DNA from: Oidiodendron maius Zn
Lineage: Eukaryota; Ascomycota; Leotiomycetes; Myxotrichaceae
Length of the DNA stretch: 64,000 bases
Assembly: GCA_000827325.1 (NCBI GenBank)
Contig: KN832873.1
Location: 758,245 to 822,244 of the forward strand
Direction: 5' to 3'
Shown: positions 46,890-57,479 of the stretch, piece after piece
Layout of the letters: each line of letters opens with the position of its first letter
How positions within the stretch are numbered: position 1 is the stretch's first letter
Notes under the pieces: generated by a model
The model's input: the letters and a program-made list of their open reading frames with translations, nothing else
The model's database searches: none
What the model was told of the DNA's origin: nothing
Made by a program: the position numbers and the translations under genes

Positions 46890-49588
46890 ATGGATCAAAA
46901 GGCCTGTCCCTACTGTGGCCGACACTTTACAAAAACCAACCATCTCGAGCGGCACTTACGATCGCACACAAAGGAAAAGCCCTTCGGGTGTGGTGAGTGC
47001 GGCAGACAGTATAGTCGTCAGTACGGACACCTCTATCCCGCCCCTGCTCCGCGAGAAGCGCGAGAAGCTGGCGTATGGTGAGTGTTCTGACAGCATCCCA
47101 CAGAGACTCCTTGCTTCGGCACCAACGAATCCATCCTCGAGGTCCCAGAGCTGCCCCGAGTCCACAGCCTTATGCAGGGAATTCGTCTGACCGCTCAAGC
47201 GCCTTGGACAACAGCAACGGTCGCCTTGTGTCTAGGCCAACGCCCCGGGACTCTATTCTGTCCTGCACGGCAGCGCTATCATCCTCGGACTTGCACCTCG
47301 ATAATCCCCTTGAGGTAGTGGACTCCGGGTTCTCGATCGACTTAAGCTATCCCCCCGAGATCCTGCCGCTAGATATGGATGTTTCTCCGTCACAGTATGT
47401 GTTGCTAAATGATTCTCATGTCGATGGGATTGCTGAAATGCCTGAGTCGGAGGCGTGGTTCGACTTCCGTAAGTGCATCCACATCCCCTCGAGCCTCACC
47501 TCCTGCAATCTAACACCCGTTGTTCAGTCGCGGAACCCACCGAAAATTTCCCGCCGGCCGCAATTGCGAAGCGCTGGTTCTCGCAGCTTGATTTCGAACG
47601 CACCGATGAGGGCTCTTTGAGAATGGACACCGGATATATGACTAGAAGTGCAACAGAGCCAAACGAGCTCTTCGAAACGAATGGGACGTATCAGCCGAAT
47701 CCCAGTTGTTGCTTAGGCTCGCAGTATTCGCAGGAACCACTACCATCTACAGAGTTTCTGGTAAGTCTACTACGCAAGTTCCGCTGATTTTCTTCTCAAA
47801 TAAGAGCCCGTCCTTAGAATTGTTGCCTTTCATTAGCTTTGAAAGATTCCTTTTGACTTACCTCATAGAATCTATGCATCCAAAGGTATTTCGCTTACTT
47901 CAACCCGGCATTCCCGGTTCTTCATGCACCGACATTTCAGCCGTCATTGGAGAACAGCATGCTTCTCCTGTCGGTCTGTGCCGTCGGCAGTATGTTCATT
48001 GGCACTGCCGAGGCCGCCCAGCGGGGGGCTAGGGTCTTTGAAAGGCTGAATCGGGCGATTCATGGGTCGGTGAGTAGTAAGACAGTTGCCCCTGTTCCGT
48101 GCTCCGTGCTCCGTGACGGCTTACTTGTTCTGCTATCCTTAGTGGCATCATGTCATAAATTCAAGCGCCGGGCAGATTATTTCAATGGTCCAGGCCGTGC
48201 TCATTGGACAGGCATTTGGCATGCTTTCTGGGGCAAGTCGAACCCTAAAGGCGATTTACTGTTGCGGCTCTGACACGACACTCTGTCTTTCAGGACCCCC
48301 GCCACTTGGCTACAGTATCCGCCTTCCATGGCACGGGTATCGCGGTACATCCTCACTGAACTGGCTCCTACTTGATTCCCATACTGTGGCCTGAAGCTAA
48401 TCGCCCGTCTAGATGGCTCGGAGAGCGAAGATTTTTGGCATGGAGAACAAACCCATTTCCCTGGAAGGCTTAGAAGGACCGACGCTCGAGGCGGCGTGGC
48501 ATGCATGGGCACGACAAGAAGAGATTAAAAGGTCAAGAAATTCGAAGTGGACTGCAGAATGCGGTGGCCCGAATACCTACCTAAACGTGAAGGTCACTAG
48601 CTGACTTGGCTGTAGGACGGCGTTGGGCCTTTTTGTACATGACGCCGAGATGTCCACGTTGCTTCACGACGAACCCATGTTACGGCACCGGGTGAAGACT
48701 ATCCCGCTGGCATCATGTACCGACCCATTCTCTGCCCGCGCTGTCAATAAGTGGGCTTATCTCATCAAACGAGATCCCAACATGGCTTCCACACCCCCCC
48801 GATGTTCGCACATGGGCGGTGTTACAGTGACCGCAGATGCCATATGGATGTTGGAAGAGCGCTGTTCGCATAGCATGTTTACTGCCTACATGCTTCTCGA
48901 GGGCATCAGCGCTTCCATCTGCGAAGACCGTATCATGGACCAACTCGATCACGCGGCCAGTCAGCGATATGAGCGGGATCTAATGTCCTGGTATTCCCGC
49001 TACCGACGGGCTATGATGGAGCGATCTGATCCTCTCTGCCTTCTTGTCCTATGGCATGCCATCTGGATGTCGTTGCTGACCGACTTCCGCAGCTTGGAAT
49101 TGGCGATCGGCGACGAAGGATCGACCGCGGCATCATCGGCCGTGGCATCTCTGATGCCTCGTTGGTCTCTCATTACGGACGCCAGGCGTTGTTTACTTCA
49201 TGCTCTCCTCCTGCAGAAGCGCCTTGAGTCGGTACCCATGGGACGCGCCAAAGCCATCCACGTCCCGCGGTGTCTCTTTTTGGCCGCCGTTACCTGGGCG
49301 GGCTACCTGGCCTATACCAACCAGGACGGTCACGATACGGACGACGCCATGCGGGGGCCATTATGGCCCTCAGCCGAGAGTCTTATTTCCTGGCCGGAGA
49401 TGCAACTTCTGACCAGCGATGTGGCGGATTGTTTTGAATCTTTTGGATCGCAGACTGGAAATCTCGCCTTCGTTAAGGCCAACACCCTCTGCATCTTAGT
49501 TGATCTGTTACGACAACTAGGTCACTGTGGAATTGCGCAGAAGTTTATACATGTTTTAACGCCTCTGCTCCACCAAGCTGGTGGGTAA
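46890..49588 (+). CDS. C2H2 zinc-finger transcription factor with fungal-specific domain
   Basis: Eight exons (46890-47020, 47104-47468, 47528-47760, 47869-48069, 48143-48232, 48294-48344, 48413-48531, 48616-49588) give 720 residues. Two C2H2 fingers open the protein: CPYCGRHFTKTNHLERHLRSH, and CGECGRQYSRQDSLLRHQRIH whose second half comes from exon 2. The PF04082-type domain follows: YFNPAFPVLHAPTF, LLSVCAVGSMFIGTAEAAQRG, DPRHLATVSAFHGTGIA and TALGLFVHDAEMSTLLHDEPMLRH. This fusion of C2H2 fingers with the fungal regulatory domain is common in filamentous fungi, often as pathway regulators. The fifth intron uses a GC donor (GGG|GCAAGT, 48233) with a normal AG; the frame requires it. It may regulate the P450 or the degradation genes, but nothing in the sequence proves it. 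Confidence 0.9.
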
Positions 49589-49929
49589 CGGTACAACCAC
49601 AGTGAAGACAACTGTATATGACATTCTAGGGCAATAAGAGTTTCATGACCGTGATCCTGGTGTCTCCAACTTCTGGTATATAGCGATGGGGTTGGGTAGG
49701 AAAGGCAATTTTGCTTCTACAGTCATATGCCCGCTGGGCGCTGGTGGGCAATGTTTCCGATCCATACAGAGCAATAATTTACACTATCCGGAGGGCGATG
49801 GACTGGACACCTGTACATGGTGCCCTCTACGAACCTATAGCTCTTTGGAGTCTATAGGTTATATCAAGCCACTGACACAATTTGAATGCACAGTTATTGA
49901 TTCGCACTCGACAAGGCAGCAACTTAAAC
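49589..49929. other. 3' flank of the regulator, no gene seen
   Basis: About 340 bp. An 84-codon frame (49686-49940) has no recognisable features and runs into the repeat. Confidence 0.4.
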
Positions 49930-50654
49930 TATACTTATAAGTATTATTTAATTAAGTAAAGTATAAACTATATCTAAATTAAGCTAGTTTTAAATAGAGA
50001 AGAAAGTAGCTTATACTTCTATTAGATTATAATACTTTAACTAGCTTTTAGCTTAAAGCTTTATAAGCTTATAATTTCTAGACTTAGTTTCTAATCTTTA
50101 TTAATAAGTATATTAGTAGAACTAACTTAAGATTATTACTAGACTAGTAGTATTTTATTGACTTGAGGTTTAAGGATGCACAGGTCGTAGTCGGATATCA
50201 AGGTGAAACTCAGTTATATTGACTATTGAGTGATGCAGAGACAACTGAGGGGACTAGACTACAGAACATAATACTCATTATATACCTGCTCAGGTGGTAG
50301 CATGCGTAAGCCCTTACGACTATACAGTCGTAATGCCATTGCGTATGTTGCCACTAACCTGAGACATCGTGATATATATGCCTGAAGCCCTGACACAGTC
50401 AACATATTTTAATCTTTAACTATTTAAGTTTTCTATATCTTAAAACTTAGTCTTAAAGCTAATTAAGATAACTTCTTATCTATTTATATTACTATATATC
50501 TTTAGTATATAGCCTCTTTATACTTAATCTCAAGTAAGATATTCAAGGTAGTAGTTAAGTTTATTTTTCTTTTATTACTACTATTATAAGAGATATCCTA
50601 ATACTGAAAATTTGATCCGACTCCCAAGTTTATCCCGCCAAGTTATTCCTTACA
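49930..50654 (-). repeat. LTR-like repeat, copy 2 (RIP-mutated, with nested insertion)
   Basis: Aligned with 30163-30632, it differs almost only by C-to-T and G-to-A changes (for example CGCGGGTATCGC became TATAAGTATTAT), which is the RIP signature. Without the 247-bp insertion and its 7-bp duplication it is 471 bp against 470 bp in copy 1. On the minus strand it starts TGTAAGGAATAA. Its start overlaps the last codons of the P450 gene. Confidence 0.85.
50158..50404. mobile_element. nested MITE-like insertion in the RIP-mutated repeat
   Basis: 247 bp absent from copy 1, flanked by a 7-bp target duplication TATTTTA (50151-50157 and 50405-50411). Ends are imperfect inverted repeats (TTGACT at the left; TGTTGACT on the complement at the right). 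The centre is a long palindrome: CTCAGGT/ACCTGAG at 50289-50363 with an inner stem TTACGACT/AGTCGTAA around the loop ATAC. No coding capacity. A 7-8 bp duplication would suit a hAT-type or similar transposase. Confidence 0.75.
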
Positions 50655-52426
50655 TTTAAAATATTTCTCCTGTCTTTCCTTATTCGGCTTGAACAGTGCA
50701 ACCTTAACTCCTCTTCCAGGCGTTCCCACAATCTCAACCTTGTGGAACTGTGCTCTCCAGTCGTCCCTGTGTTCCAAGCTCTCATATTTTTGCAGCAGTC
50801 TTACGATCACATATGCCATCTCCGTTAGGGCGAAATTCTGCCCGACGCAGATTCTTGGTCCTCCGTTAAACGGAACGTACTGCCATGGACGCGGCTGCCA
50901 CTGGTCCCAGCGGTCCGGGCTGAACTCTGAGGGGTCGGAAAAGGTACGGCTGGTTGGAGGATAGAGGTCCGGCCGCCGCTGCATCGCAATTGTGGAGTAG
51001 AATACCGCGTCCCCTTTAACGACACTTATGTCTGGGTGCTCAGGATTCACGGATGGCAGTGTGGTATCTGTGAGCGCGAAGCGGACGTTGAAGGGGACGG
51101 CAGGGTAGAGTCGGAGCGTCTCGTTGAGGGTGTGGGATAGGTACTTCATACTCTTCAAGTCATCATAACTAGGGGTCCGATCAGTCCCTACAATAGAAAG
51201 GATTTCTTGACGCAATTTGGAGTAAACTCCAGGGTGGTGAGCCAGCTCATGGAAGGTCCATGAGAGAGTGGCCGCGGTGGTGTCACGACCGGCAAGGAGG
51301 ACGGCAATGATCTGATCGCGAATCACCTTCGGGTCGCGTGTGTATGCGGCCAGCGCGTGAAGGAAAGTGAATGATCTCTCCGATTTGGATATCTTCTCGA
51401 GTTCGGCGGGGTCGAGCGACAGGGCCTTGTGGATGAAGGGGACGATAAATTCCTCGAGAACTTTAATCCCTCGGTTGTATTTACGACGAGGAACGAGCGG
51501 TTCAATGGGACTATTGTATGTTAGGTATATGACTTCACAGCCCAATAATTGTATAGGCGTCAGGCTATAAATTTGGGCCACACTTACAGCAGTGCCGTGA
51601 GCATGATCTGCATGCGCTGCACATCGGCAAATGCTTGCACAAACTCAGATCTTGGGTTTGAAATGCTGTTGACACTCTCTCCAAGAAGGAATTCCGTAGT
51701 GACATCGATTGTCAAGCGGTAGAAGAAATCTTGGATGTCAAGGGTCTCTCCAGATGCAGGAAACTGATTTATCATAGCGCTTGTCCACCGCTCGAAGATT
51801 TCCAAGTCGCTGACACGATTCTTCACGAACATGGGCCGAATGAGGTTTCGGCTTTCGTGCCATTGCTGATGGTCGGTCGTGAAGATGGAGTCACCCAAAA
51901 ATGGAGACTACTTTAGTCAGTTAAAGCCTATGCGACAATAGACCTGAGCCCGGGAATGGCATCCGCAACTCACCCAGACTCGGTGGAATTCAGGTCCCTT
52001 GCCATAGTCCGCAAATTTGCTTGTCAAAACCGTCTTGACATGTTCCGGCTCACGAGTAAAGAAGTAGCGAGACCCGCCCGTCACATTTATCTCCACGAGA
52101 TTCGGGCAGTCTGGCGTGGCATGGCTATACAACTCGTTGAATAGCGCGAGCATTCGGTTTTGCACATGAGCTCGTCCAATTGTCCAGAGCCAGGTAAGTG
52201 CTACATTCTCCCGTTAGCCTACGAACAGTCGAGCGATACAAAAATAGTTAATATTATCCCCACCTGTGAATGGATCTCTTGCAAGCGCGGGAGCATGCAC
52301 GCCGCCAGCCTCCCTCACCTTGAGGGCATACCGAACACGGATCCACACCTGCACTCCAAGGAGCAGAACTACCGTGCCCACGGCGATGTAAGCAGGCGAT
52401 ACCGAAGCAAAGGTCTCGCCAATCAT
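50643..52426 (-). CDS. cytochrome P450 (CYP52-like monooxygenase)
   Basis: Four exons; the N-terminus MIGETFASVSPAYIAVGTVVLLLGVQVWI is an ER membrane anchor. Further segments are FLGDSIFTTDHQQWHESRNLIRPMF (helix C, with the W and R haem contacts), the oxygen-binding I-helix AGRDTTAATLSWTFHELA, the ExxR of ETLRLYPAVPFNVR, and the Cys-loop FNGGPRICVGQNFA. These agree best with the CYP52-like fatty-acid or alkane omega-hydroxylase group, with its long conserved IxxPxF region. It would need a cytochrome P450 reductase. The final codons Cys-Lys-Glu and the stop (TGTAAGGAATAA, 50654-50643) are the first 12 bases of the adjoining LTR-like repeat, so the repeat has set the C-terminus; the original end is unknown. 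It is intact otherwise. Confidence 0.9.
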
Positions 52427-53450
52427 GTTTGTTCTGGTGTCAATACCGTTGTCTAGCCAGGAAAATACGCTTTCGCAGTGCTATTCACATCCGGTGGCAA
52501 GTGGAGGCAGTTGGATAAGCGTTGCGGGGTGGCGTTTCTGGCCATCAAAGTTCTTTTATTACCAGCCCCCCGGCATTGCATATGAAGCCGCGGCAGTACC
52601 GAACCAGGCGGGTTTCAGCTCGTGCGGCAAGGCGCGTGCACGGGACTGTTTTATCAAAAGGAATAATCAATAACTACCAGAAACGACTGCCCATGGAGAA
52701 GTACGCTTGCGAAGGGGTTATTCTCACTAATATATTCCATTTCTTTTGGACGAAAAGTATCTCCAATTATTTCTGTCACTGATTTCCTCTTCCCCGCCAG
52801 CGAAAGAGTGAGTTTCACAGGTCCTTTTGTTCCTTACTAAGACGACCCCTGATCTCCAAATTCAGGGTTGAGCGGGGTATAAAACACTAATCTAAAAGTA
52901 GTTAGCCCTCTCAGGTTGAAGCACTGCATAGTCACGCAGTTGATACTGAAAACTTCCTCATACTAGACATTAATACAAGAGGCACTTAATAGAGGCAATA
53001 TTTCATACTCTTTAATATTTAAAATATATCTGTGGAATTGCATGACTGTTATTAGCCCTTTGTCAATTAATTTCGCCTATCACTAAGCTTGCCGAATCGA
53101 TGGGCCCCCTATTTTCCTAATAAACCCACCTAATTTACGGCAGATTGCTCGCCAGTTCTAACTGCAAACTTATCTTGGCTGTCGATATATCATACCTTCA
53201 GATATTAACGAGAGTGCTCCATATGGCCATGCTTCAAGTTAGTATACGAATGTCGCGCATAATAATACGACTTTTAGTTACAGATATGCTTCTGTTTTAT
53301 CCGAATTAGAAATAAATACACTACCTTATATTTTCCGGACTCAGCGACTCGTCTGTAACTAATGCATTCAATTGATAGTAATACATATTGAGTATCATTC
53401 CGCTGAAAACAAAAGGGTATCTATTAAAAATTTATATGCTTAAACATATT
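52427..53450. other. intergenic, no gene seen
   Basis: About 1 kb between the P450 start and the 3' end of the wall protein gene. The P450 promoter lies at its left; the right half is AT-rich. Nothing else is supported. Confidence 0.4.
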
Positions 53451-56104
53451 TTACATCCATTGCACCGATCCCAGCAGTAAACAGCCTGCCATCCAAACCA
53501 ACGCTTTTGTTATGTCCAAGTGACTGCCGGAATTTCCCGTTATCTGTGCAGGTGGGCCTGTCGTTGCTTGCGTGGACGCTCCCGTTGTCGATTGTGAAGC
53601 TGGAGGCTGGTTTGGAGGCGAAGAGGCTGTCGTGTTTCCAAGGCCACCCACTGTGAAGTCATCAGCGTCAGTTGGCTCTATAATAGACAGATATTTGGAC
53701 ATACTGGAAGCAATAATAGAAGCAATTCCCTTACTTGTACTCGATGTCGTGGCATCTATCGCATACGCGACCGGGCTCGGAGGAACCGTCACCGTGCTCA
53801 CTAAACCACTAGGCATCTGAATGATTAGACCGCTGGGGCCCAGGCTCAAGACGTCGTGGTTCGACAAGGTGATGAGAGATCCTCCGTTGGTGATTGTCTG
53901 GTCTCCAATCACAATCGTCGTGGCCCCAACAGGAACAGTAACGAGCATACCATCGATCTTGAATGTGGACGGGCTCGGTGGCGGGGTCCCGAAAGTCGGA
54001 AGTGCAAATGCGTTTGAAGATTTACCATCCGTACCCACGACGACCACGGCAGTCGGCGCGAGGCTGAAAACTGAACCACCGACTGTCACTGGAGGCCCAC
54101 TTAAGAACGCCGTCTCGGTGCCGATGACAACACTGGTCGCTCCCGGCGCCGCAGAGATGACTGTATTACCTATCGTTGCAATTGGAACAGGTGCAATAGT
54201 TGGATTGGGAATGAAAGTGCTCGAACCAGACACTGAGGAAATTTGAATGCCGGACGTTGCAACTACCACCACAACGGGTTGGCTGTGGGAATCCGTAAGG
54301 GTAGCAGTAGTCCCTGGTTGAGCAGTAGAGCCATTTGGCAGAATAACCCCAGATGATCCAGGAATTGCCTTTATAGTACCGGTACCGACGACAGCAATAG
54401 GGGTAGCGGATGTAGGGCTTGGAATAGATGGCGGAGTGATGACATTCTGAGGTTGCGTGCTCTGTGACGATAAAGTTGTCTGGGAAGGAGTAGTCTGCGT
54501 AGTAGACGGTGGGTCGGAAGGTGGGTCTTGCGAGGACTCTTGCTGTAGAACAGGATCAGACGGCGCCTCTGGGTCGGCATCATTTGAGGTTGATGTAGTA
54601 GTCGTGCTCGTGGTTGAACTTGAAGTTGAGCTTGGCGTAATTACAGGTTGAGGAGGGGAAGTATTTGATGGCTGGCTTGGAGATGGCGTTGGGATTGTAT
54701 TAGCCGGCGTTGTTGTTGGGAGAACAGGTGCAGCAGGAGTTGTCTGTGGCAAAAGGCCAGACACTGGGGGAACTGCTCCTGGCGGGTCGAAGAGGCCAAG
54801 CTCATAATCGTCATTTGAACAATGCATCCAGTACGGGCTGCAGAAAATGTAAGCTTAGGACGCACGAAGGGATGAAGACACGTACTATCCTAAGCGTTTG
54901 AGCTGAACAGGGTATACGAATCTCGGGTGGCACCTATTGTATGGACCATAGACCGGGTGTGTATTGAGGAAGGCGCCATCTGTTGAAAATGTAGCATAAG
55001 TCCCGGGGCAACCATTCTCAATATCGCTCAACGTTAGCTGCTGCGGAGGCCCCATCCGTGTTGTAACGGTGTGGTCTGCAAAAGGCATTAAGGTGAAGAC
55101 GTCAGTCAAGTCCATTGAAATTATTGCACTAGTATATGTGGGGCCTAATGGACCGCAAGAATTGTCTCCCGTAAGTGTGTTTACTACCATATAGAGTGAT
55201 GGCGATGTCCTGTTTCTTGGTTAGTCTTATTTCTCTCATTAGGTAGAACAAATTCATAGGCAATTTTTAACGATCATGAACGGGAATAGATGCAACTCGA
55301 TCTCTAGGGATTGCATGACTGGTAGTCACGGCTTCGAGTCGGACAACTCGTGATCTGAGATGCTAATATTGAAATGGCACCTTGGGGATGAGATGTTGCA
55401 GAGCAGGGGCAATTGGAATGTTTGAGAAGCAAAAATATCCAAGAGATAATGAACATGAGGTGCCTTACAGGGTGAGTGAAAGCGTGGGATCATAGTATGT
55501 TGACGGGTAGGTCACGTTCCCACTATTTTCAGGGAAGTAACTGAGTAAAACCGTCCCAGCGAAGCTACAGAGAAATATTTAGTGAGTTCTCTCATGAATG
55601 TTAACAAGGTACTTCACCACTTACATATTACATGGTGTATACTGAAATGAGCCGTCCGACTCAAGAACCGAGCAGGTGTTGTCCGGGAGAATTTGGGTAC
55701 CCCATGGGAACGTTGGGGCCGATGTGATGGTTGAAGGCGGTTCTGTAGTGGTAGTTGAGGTCGTCACTGTCGTTGATGAAGTCGTCGTTGAAGATGATGC
55801 GGATGAAGATGAGGACAACGACAATGACGACGATGAATGTGATGTGGATGTGGTGTGTGTTGTAGTTGAGTTGACAGAAGGCACGGGTGCGTCTAGATTC
55901 GTCAATACCTTGATCTTTACGTGAAGGCAGAACGCCGGGTCTCTGCAAATGCAGCGTTATAGACTTACTGTCGGCACGAGACAAGTCACATCTTAAAAGA
56001 AACAGAATTAACGAGAGTTTTGAACTTCGCACAGAAAACCACATCTTTGGTACAACTATGGAGCGCAACAACAGAACGAGCCAAACGAGTGTGATGTCAA
56101 TCAA
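53451..56104 (-). CDS. Ser/Thr-rich secreted protein, cell-wall or adhesin-like
   Basis: At least five exons on the minus strand, joined by eye. The N-terminus near 56104-55975 is hydrophobic (MWFSVRSSKLSLILFLL) and fits a signal sequence, but the first intron's exact limits are unclear. Then come a Ser/Thr run (about 55860-55740), a Cys-containing globular part (DNTCSVLESDGSFQYTPCN, LLSYFPENSGNVTYPSTYYDP, TGDNSCGPLGPTYTSA, NGCPGTYATF), and the last exon with a Pro/Thr/Ser linker. Its second half has degenerate repeats of VVVG / SLAP / GGS type (about 54290-53750) ending in a hydrophobic tail (ALVWMAGCLLLGSVQWM) suitable for a GPI anchor. No enzyme motif was recognised. The C-terminal repeats are suited to a wall-spanning, glycosylated stalk. 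Confidence 0.65.
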
Positions 56105-57479
56105 GCAGCTTGAAGTGGATGGTTATAGGGTAGACCCGAGGGACGAGACTCTTAAGGCTCCGCAGCAACATGGAGCGGCTCTAGGCCGACGGACGAACAG
56201 GACGTGCGCAGCACGGCCCCATACATAAACTACAAGCGGAAATAAACTCAGCAAGACGACACGCTGCCAGCCAGTGCTGACAGGGTGGAGATGCAGCTTC
56301 ACGCTGGCTGGCCACGTTTACTGCCCGAGGAGACTTCCAGACTGGCTGTGCCGTATGAAATTAAAATCTTACATGCGACATCTTTGGCTCAGCTCAGATT
56401 GTGAAAACATCACACCCAGCTCATCTTTCTGCAGGTACGGACCAAACGCCAGCCAGAGGTGCAGCCCGATGCCCTAACACGGCACAGGAGCGATAGATGG
56501 AAGACCGATAGCATGTACCTGCTCCTATCGTGAAGGGCTCGAATCTTCGAGGAGCGGGAGACTCTTCCGCAGCCCAGATTGTAGAAGTGGATTAATGATC
56601 TCATGCCATCCTACTATTTAGGCGAGGGGCGCACACCATTGACTTAGTAGGGAGGCTTTTACCCTTTAGGTGCAGAAGTGGTCTGCGCACAGCCCCTCGT
56701 ATCGATAGCGACTGAACCCCGGGCCTTATTGGTGTATGTAGTACTACGTACATCGGATGATTTGTGCACATTACTGGATGGGATACGCCTTGGGATGAGG
56801 TGAGAGGAGACAGTCGACGGCCCTGACTTGAAATTATAGTCTTACCACGAAGACAGGGCTTCAGTCTTGGATTGCCGTTTCCGGCGCTGACAACACCCCC
56901 CTTTTAGCTTAGTAACTGCTCTACTTATAGACACCCAAGATTCCATACCGAATTTTGCGCGGAGATGCACCGTCCGTACAAGTCATGCCGTGTGTCATTT
57001 TCCCAGCCCAGAAAAGCAAGTTTTGCAATATTACAAGCGTCGCATATCGTGGTGTACGACATCGCCGTAGGTGGGGTGATTTACCCAGAACAGAAAAATA
57101 TTTGCACTCAATTCCAGAGATGATATAGAGGCATCGGTATTTGCCGACCCGATCTACCACCTGCTCAGATACTGTACTGCTCGGTTAGGCCATAAGTGTT
57201 TCGGTAATCCCCTTGCACTTGGTTGCACTCGGTAGCAGTTGATTTAGGTTCTTCTCAGCCGCAGCCCGTCCACGAGAACAGCTAGATTAGATCGCCACGT
57301 CCTGCAATCTCTCTTATCCCCGCCCCGCCTGCAATGCAACTAAAGCACATTTCCTAGGGGTCCCCAACCGGCTTGCGGCTTCGATTTCTGCATCTGTACA
57401 ATTCTCCATTGTCCGTCATTACCGCCCTCGAGATCGCTTCCTGTCGATAACTATTCGATGGTTGTGACCAGTCGCCGTG
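56105..57479. other. divergent intergenic region
   Basis: About 1.37 kb containing promoters of the wall protein and of the protease-like gene. GC content is higher than in neighbouring gaps. No gene or repeat was recognised. Confidence 0.4.

Noticed and set aside
53572-54246. Plus-strand frames across the wall protein
   Set aside because: Antisense shadow of a repetitive, low-complexity coding exon.
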